From Actinomycetota bacterium (GTDB lineage: Bacteria > Actinomycetota > Humimicrobiia > Humimicrobiales > Humimicrobiaceae): a DNA stretch of 9,214 nt. Location: positions 1-9,214 of the forward strand of contig JACIXO010000029.1 in NCBI GenBank assembly GCA_014360385.1. The letters are read 5' to 3'. Below, one piece after another: positions 6,006 through 9,214 of the stretch; position 1 is the first letter of the stretch; every line of letters starts with the position of its first letter. The translations under genes were made by a program, and so were the position numbers. Below the pieces are notes generated by a model, which saw nothing but the letters and a program-made list of their open reading frames with translations, was not told where the DNA came from and ran no database searches.

Positions 6006-7136
6006 ATGATTCTTAAAACTCTCGTAGAAAAGTTAGACTCTCTCTTCCAGAAGAAGCTAGCTTTTGAGTGGGATAATGTGGGTTTACAGGTTGGAAATCT
6101 GGATAAAGACATAAAGAAAATTCTTATAACTCTCAATCTTGACCACAGTGTTGTAAACGAAGCAGTAAATTCCAGAGTAGATTTAATACTGGCTCATCAT
6201 CCCCTTATTTTTAATCCTATAAAAAGCATAATCAGTAGCGATATTCCTCAGAAGAAAATTCTATCTCTAATTGAAAACAGGATCGCGCTTTATGTGGTGC
6301 ATACCAATTATGATATTATGCAAGAGGGCCTTAACGAATATGTAGCCAGAAGACTGGGTTTGGTCAGGTTAAATGTTATTGATCCTCACAAAACGCAATG
6401 GTATAAGTTTGTCATTTTTGTCCCACTGGAAGCAGAAGAAGAGATAAGAAAAGTTATATGTAAGCATGGCGGGGGAAAATGGAGAAACTACTCCTGTTGC
6501 ACATTCAATGTAAGAGGGAAGGGCACCTTTGTTCCTCTAGAAGGAGCCAATCCCTATATAGGGGAAGTTGGAAAGATAAGCTATGTGGATGAGGTTAGAA
6601 TAGAGTGCATTGTTAGCGAAGATATATTAGACGAGGTAGTAAGCTCAGCTATTAAAGCTCATCCATATGAGGAAGTTGCTTATGATATATATAAGATAGA
6701 AAATAAGTTTGACGAGGTTGGGGTGGGGAGAGTGGGTGAGTTAGAAGAACCTGAATATTTTGTTGATTTTTTGCAGAGGGTAAAAGAGAAGATGGAGGTA
6801 AGAAACTTAAGGTGGCTTTGCGAAAACTGTGAGGAGTTAAAAAGTAAAAAGATAAGCAAAGTTGCTCTAGTTTGTGGAAGTGCAAATTCTATGGCTTCAA
6901 AGCTTGCGTCTCTGGATTGTGACCTTGTAATCTTAGGAGAGATTAATTATCATAACGCTCTTCATATTGCAGAGAGTGGAAAAATATTGATAGAGATAGG
7001 ACATGGTTGTAGCGAAAAGTGGGCTGTAGAGGATATTTATAACAAGCTTACAGATTTAGTTTGTGCTCATGGGTGGGAGATTGAACTTATAAAAAGCAAA
7101 GCTAAATGCATGAACTGGAGGTTTTACATTGACTGA
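6006..7136 (+). CDS. Nif3-like dinuclear metal centre protein (DUF34/YqfO type)
   Basis: This 376-residue protein belongs to the Nif3/DUF34 family, often annotated as a GTP cyclohydrolase I type 2 homolog; its true role is unsettled. The two halves of the Nif3 fold carry the metal ligands: DNVGLQVG (23-30), His64-His65 in LAHHPLIF and Asp103 in HTNYD, then His333 and Glu337 in GHGCSEKW. The halves are separated by a PII/CutA-like insert at about 130-232 with the typical NYSCCTF, GTFVPLEGANPYIGEVGK and AHPYEEVAYDIY blocks. That makes this the long YqfO form rather than the short YbgI form. AGGG at 5995-5998 lies seven bases before the ATG. Its last eight bases overlap the start of the zinc-ribbon gene, so the two are very likely co-transcribed and translationally coupled. 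Confidence 0.93.
   Translation: MILKTLVEKLDSLFQKKLAFEWDNVGLQVGNLDKDIKKILITLNLDHSVVNEAVNSRVDLILAHHPLIFNPIKSIISSDIPQKKILSLIENRIALYVVHTNYDIMQEGLNEYVARRLGLVRLNVIDPHKTQWYKFVIFVPLEAEEEIRKVICKHGGGKWRNYSCCTFNVRGKGTFVPLEGANPYIGEVGKISYVDEVRIECIVSEDILDEVVSSAIKAHPYEEVAYDIYKIENKFDEVGVGRVGELEEPEYFVDFLQRVKEKMEVRNLRWLCENCEELKSKKISKVALVCGSANSMASKLASLDCDLVILGEINYHNALHIAESGKILIEIGHGCSEKWAVEDIYNKLTDLVCAHGWEIELIKSKAKCMNWRFYID
7117..7121 (+). promoter_or_regulatory. Ribosome binding site fixing the TTG start of the zinc-ribbon gene
   Basis: GGAGG sits inside the end of nif3, seven bases before TTG at 7129. No ATG or GTG in that frame is better placed, so it decides the start. Confidence 0.8.
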
Positions 7137-7911
7137 TTTTAGTTTTAGTGCTAGTTCAAATTTTGATGTAGTAAATTTGCTTAAACTACAAGCTATAGAG
7201 AACACAATACAACGGGAGGCAAAAAAGATAGATGAACTAAGGAAAAACGAAGAACTTTCCTCCAGGGAGGAAAGGTTAAGAGAGATTAATGAGAAACTGG
7301 ACAAACTAGAGAAAAAATATAGAGAGCTTGAAACCAAAAGAAAGAAAATGGAAGATGAGGCAGGAATCCAGAGTGAGAAAATTAGGAGAAATGAGCAGAA
7401 GTTATTCAGTGGAACCATTACCAGTGCAAAGGAGCTCATGAATCTTCAGAATGAAGTTAAAATCCTTAAGGAAAGTAATGAAGAGCTTGAAAATAAGATA
7501 CTGGAATACATGATAGAAATAGACGATGTATTAGAGGAAATAAAGGAAGCGAGGGAAAGAAAAGAAAAACTTGAACTTTGTATAAGTAGTCTTAAAAAAG
7601 ATCTCGGAGAGAAAGTGGAGTTGGTTGAAAAAAGAATAAGTGCATTAAATGAGGAGAGGAAAAACACAATTTCTATAATTCCAGAGGAATATTTACAAAA
7701 GTATGAGGAACTGAAAAATAAAAAGGCAGGCATAGCTGTTGGGTATTTAAGGGATGGGTTTTGCAGTGCGTGTAGCATGGAGATACCTGCTGCTGAATCT
7801 GAAAAAATGACGAATCTCCACCAGATATATAGATGTCCTCTATGTGGAAGAATGATTATGGTTTACAGAGAAGAGATTGACAGGATAAGTGAAGAGATGG
7901 ACTCAATATAA
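7129..7911 (+). CDS. Coiled-coil C4-type zinc-ribbon protein (COG1579)
   Basis: This 260-residue protein starts with TTG, overlapping nif3 by 8 bp. Residues about 15-200 are highly charged (Glu/Lys/Arg) heptad sequence that should form a long antiparallel coiled coil. The block LFSGTITSAKELMNLQNEV (92-110) in the middle is a family hallmark. The C-terminal zinc ribbon has two CxxC knuckles: Cys212/Cys215 (FCSACSMEIP) and Cys236/Cys239 (YRCPLCGRMI). The family is often described as nucleic-acid binding, without a firmly established function. No signal peptide or membrane segment is present. It follows nif3 and precedes RNase HI and the RNase P RNA, an order also seen in other phyla, which supports a role in RNA metabolism. 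Confidence 0.92.
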   Translation: MTDFSFSASSNFDVVNLLKLQAIENTIQREAKKIDELRKNEELSSREERLREINEKLDKLEKKYRELETKRKKMEDEAGIQSEKIRRNEQKLFSGTITSAKELMNLQNEVKILKESNEELENKILEYMIEIDDVLEEIKEARERKEKLELCISSLKKDLGEKVELVEKRISALNEERKNTISIIPEEYLQKYEELKNKKAGIAVGYLRDGFCSACSMEIPAAESEKMTNLHQIYRCPLCGRMIMVYREEIDRISEEMDSI

Positions 7912-7928
7912 AAAATGTTGAAAATACG

Positions 7929-7980
7929 AGAGGGGTTATGTGTTCAAAACTATCATTTAATATAGGTTATCCCCTCTTTT
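7929..7980 (+). terminator. Possible terminator/switch hairpin after the zinc-ribbon gene
   Basis: AGAGGGG (7929-7935) is complementary to CCCCTCT (7971-7977), which runs into TTTTGTT. The loop is long (35 bases) and the T-run short, so termination would be partial. CCCCT (7971-7975) can instead pair with AGGGG at 7995-7999, giving two mutually exclusive folds. Confidence 0.45.
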
Positions 7981-8017
7981 GTTATGTGTGCGATAGGGGT
8001 TATGTGTCTAAAACTAT
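7931..8017 (+). repeat. 23-bp direct repeat pair with a third partial copy
   Basis: The segments 7931-7953 and 7995-8017 match at 21 of 23 positions; both begin AGGGGTTATGTGT and end AAAACTAT. The core GTTATGTGT occurs a third time at 7981-7989. Starts of the two long copies are 64 bp apart. Confidence 0.85.
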
Positions 8018-8037
8018 AACTTTATAAAGCAAATTTT

Positions 8038-8059
8038 GTCTGGACTCTCCAGTCTAGAC
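8038..8059 (+). other. 8-bp hairpin in the rnhA leader
   Basis: GTCTGGAC (8038-8045) pairs with GTCTAGAC (8052-8059) along its whole length, with one G-T wobble and the loop TCTCCA. No T-run follows, so it is not a standard terminator. It lies in the untranslated region before rnhA. Confidence 0.6.
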
Positions 8060-8094
8060 CCTCCGTTAAAACTCTTTGCATGAAGCAAAGTTTA

Positions 8095-8100
8095 AAGGAA
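8095..8100 (+). promoter_or_regulatory. Ribosome binding site favouring the GTG start of rnhA
   Basis: AAGGAA lies five bases before GTG at 8106. The alternative in-frame TTG at 8076 has no Shine-Dalgarno sequence, and a stop at 8067-8069 rules out anything further upstream. Confidence 0.55.
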
Positions 8101-8105
8101 AGCTT

Positions 8106-8588
8106 GTGGAGAAAGAGTCTTACTTAAAAGTCTATTTTGATGGTGGCTCGAGAGGAAACCCGGGCCCCTCTGCTGTTGGGGCAGTTATCTATGACGAGAA
8201 TGGTAAAAAGCTATCAGAGCTAAGTGAATTTATAGGAGAAAAGACAAACAATTTGTCTGAATATATAGCGTTAGATAGAGCTTTAGATCTAGCTGGCAAA
8301 TACAGGAAAGAAAATGGTAAGAAAAAGATTCTGGTTTTTACTGATAGCAAGCTTCTTTATAGCCAGCTTAAAGGAGTCTGGAAGGTCAAGGATAGCAATA
8401 TTCACGAAATTTATTCGAGTATAGCTAAGAAGCTTAGCGAGTATGAAGTTGTAGACTTAAGGCTAATTCCCAGAGAAGACAACAGAGAAGCAGATAGACT
8501 TGTAAACCTTGCCCTTGATAGACATGAGTATGAGCGTGAGTCTTCAGAGGATGAATTTAACATAAGATTTGGAAGAATAGAAGATTAA
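8106..8588 (+). CDS. rnhA: Ribonuclease HI
   Basis: This enzyme cleaves the RNA strand of RNA-DNA hybrids (R-loops, replication primers). Counted from the GTG at 8106 it has 160 residues, close to the family norm. All four acidic catalytic residues are visible: Asp12 in YFDGGSRGNPGP, Glu52 in NNLSEYIAL, Asp80 in VFTDSKLLYSQL and Asp130 in NREADRLVN. The last 20 or so residues are an acidic tail. There is no N-terminal hybrid-binding domain. A TTG at 8076 would add ten residues (MHEAKFKGKL), but GTG is better supported by its ribosome binding site. It follows the nif3/zinc-ribbon pair after a repeat-rich gap that may contain a terminator, so whether it shares their transcript is unclear. The RNase P RNA gene begins about 70 bp downstream with its own promoter. 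Confidence 0.93.
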   Translation: MEKESYLKVYFDGGSRGNPGPSAVGAVIYDENGKKLSELSEFIGEKTNNLSEYIALDRALDLAGKYRKENGKKKILVFTDSKLLYSQLKGVWKVKDSNIHEIYSSIAKKLSEYEVVDLRLIPREDNREADRLVNLALDRHEYERESSEDEFNIRFGRIED

Positions 8589-8624
8589 AAACGATTCTTT
8601 AAAGCTGTGCTTAAGTTTGTAAGG

Positions 8625-8652
8625 TTGATTTTTTAATCTATCCTAGTAATAT
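8625..8652 (+). promoter_or_regulatory. Probable rnpB promoter
   Basis: TTGATT (8625-8630), a 16-bp spacer and TAATAT (8647-8652) predict a start at about 8659-8660. That is exactly where the P1 helix of the RNase P RNA begins. Confidence 0.5.
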
Positions 8653-8659
8653 ATAAGAG

Positions 8660-9116
8660 TGGCTGGGGTTGGTCGGGTAGTCGCGCAAAGGGGTGTAAGA
8701 TATAAATACTTATACACCTTTGTGAGGAAAGTCCGAGCTCCACAGGGCAGGATGCTGGGTAACGCCCAGCGAGATTAGGCGTAAGCCTAATCTCAGCGAA
8801 AGTGCAACAGAAAATATACCGCCAGGACGTATGAAAAACGTTCTGGTAAGGGTGAAATGGCGAGGTAAGAGCTCACCAGCAGCCTGGTGACAGGCTGGCT
8901 TGGCAAACCGCATCCGGAGCAAGGCCAAATAGGGAAGAGATAAGGTGGCCCGCCTTTCTTCCGGGTTGGCCGCTTGAGGTAGATAGGAATATCTACCCTA
9001 GATGGATGACTACCGCTATTTATGGGTTACCTTTGAGAAATTCCACTTTTGTGGGATATCTTTATGGGGTGATCCATAAGTAGTACAGAACTCGGCTTAC
9101 AGGCTAACTCCAGCCG
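8660..9116 (+). ncRNA. rnpB: RNase P RNA, type A
   Basis: This is the catalytic RNA of RNase P, which removes the 5' leader of tRNA precursors. Conserved core segments are clear: GAGGAAAGTCCGAGCTCCAC (8724-8743), GGCAGGATGC, AGTGCAACAGAAA, the TGACTACC region and ACAGAACTCGGCTTACAGGC (9085-9104). P1 pairs GGCTGGGG (8661-8668) with CTCCAGCC (9108-9115). P3 is long (8684-8699 with 8709-8724), and P12 is a perfect 10-bp stem with a GTAA loop (8771-8794). P15 (GGCCAA 8923-8928 with TTGGCC 8966-8971), P16 (GGAAGA with TCTTCC) and the GCCC loop that can pair with GGGC near 8747 to form P6 mark it as type A. The GGT that contacts tRNA CCA ends (8964-8966) is kept. At about 457 bases it is longer than most type A RNAs, mainly through an enlarged P18 arm (9009-9084). 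Exact ends are inferred from P1. Confidence 0.96.
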
Positions 9117-9137
9117 ATTTCTTTTATGAAAGGCTGG
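9110..9137 (+). other. 3' hairpin competing with RNase P helix P1
   Basis: CCAGCC (9110-9115), the 3' strand of P1, can also pair with a second GGCTGG at 9132-9137. The stem is extended by TTTC/GAAA inside, with a 6-base loop. It is followed by AAAATTT rather than a T-run, so it is a poor canonical terminator. The rest of the window to 9214 holds an AGCTG-T-CAGCT inverted repeat (about 9158-9168) and a TATAAT at 9178-9183 without a -35. Confidence 0.5.
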
Positions 9138-9214
9138 AAAATTTACACTGCCAAATAAGCTGTCAGCTATACTCTCTTATAATTATCCCACGAATAAATA
9201 CTAAAACTTTATTT

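Noticed and set aside
7056..7778. Serine/phenylalanine-rich antisense frames opposite the zinc-ribbon gene
   Set aside because: They are the mirror of the Glu/Lys-rich coiled-coil codons on the coding strand; such long shadows are expected.
8597..8615. Terminator hairpin after rnhA (CTTTAAAGC / GCTTAAG)
   Set aside because: The stem needs two bulges, has a 3-base loop and lacks an adjacent T-run.
8710..8928. Antisense open frame across rnpB
   Set aside because: It lies over the conserved core of the RNase P RNA, whose structure explains the sequence.
8941..8975. Apparent loss of the RNase P GGU motif that pairs with tRNA CCA
   Set aside because: A first alignment put TTCTTCC opposite GGTTCC of E. 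coli, but that is helix P16, which covaries with GGAAGA. The loop GGGT at 8963-8966 keeps the motif.

Overview
The window looks like chromosomal DNA of a low-G+C, anaerobic Firmicute of the Clostridia type. Evidence: AT-rich intergenic DNA, a PHP-domain family X DNA polymerase, a PflX-type radical SAM protein, an RNase P RNA that folds as type A (most Bacilli carry type B), and the gene order nif3 - C4 zinc ribbon - RNase HI - rnpB. An exact match to the Spo0A-box consensus hints at a spore former. I cannot name the species.

Left third (1-3401): the 3' part of polX runs rightward and converges on a leftward pair, an XRE-family regulator (xre) and a PflX-like radical SAM protein. Two short perfect or near-perfect tandem duplications fill the polX/pflX junction, and one of them supplies the pflX stop codon. 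Upstream of xre lies a 564-bp AT-rich divergent region. It holds three 10-bp tandem repeats directly before the xre start, a palindrome containing the 0A-box match, several other short direct repeats, and a good sigma-70-type promoter for radC.

Middle (3966-6005): radC runs rightward and converges on a leftward UPF0173-type metallo-beta-lactamase-fold hydrolase. Next comes a rightward tRNA gene with anticodon CAU, whose acceptor stem favours tRNA-Ile2 (lysidine-modified) over Met. A 434-bp non-coding stretch follows. Its right half is G+C-enriched and can fold into a long irregular hairpin, so it is a candidate unannotated RNA or long leader.

Right third (6006-9214): nif3 (YqfO-like, with a PII-like insert) overlaps a coiled-coil C4 zinc-ribbon protein, which has a TTG start fixed by a strong Shine-Dalgarno sequence. 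A repeat-rich intergenic segment follows with two mutually exclusive hairpins, then RNase HI and the RNase P RNA gene. The nif3 - COG1579 - RNase H order recurs in Actinobacteria, which suggests a functional link in RNA or R-loop metabolism around RNase P.

No mobile element, CRISPR array, defence island or toxin-antitoxin pair is visible. The genes are mostly conserved housekeeping genes. The less explained signals are non-coding: the xre/radC control region, the folded segment before nif3, the switch-like repeats before rnhA, and an enlarged P18 arm plus a duplicated P1 strand at rnpB.
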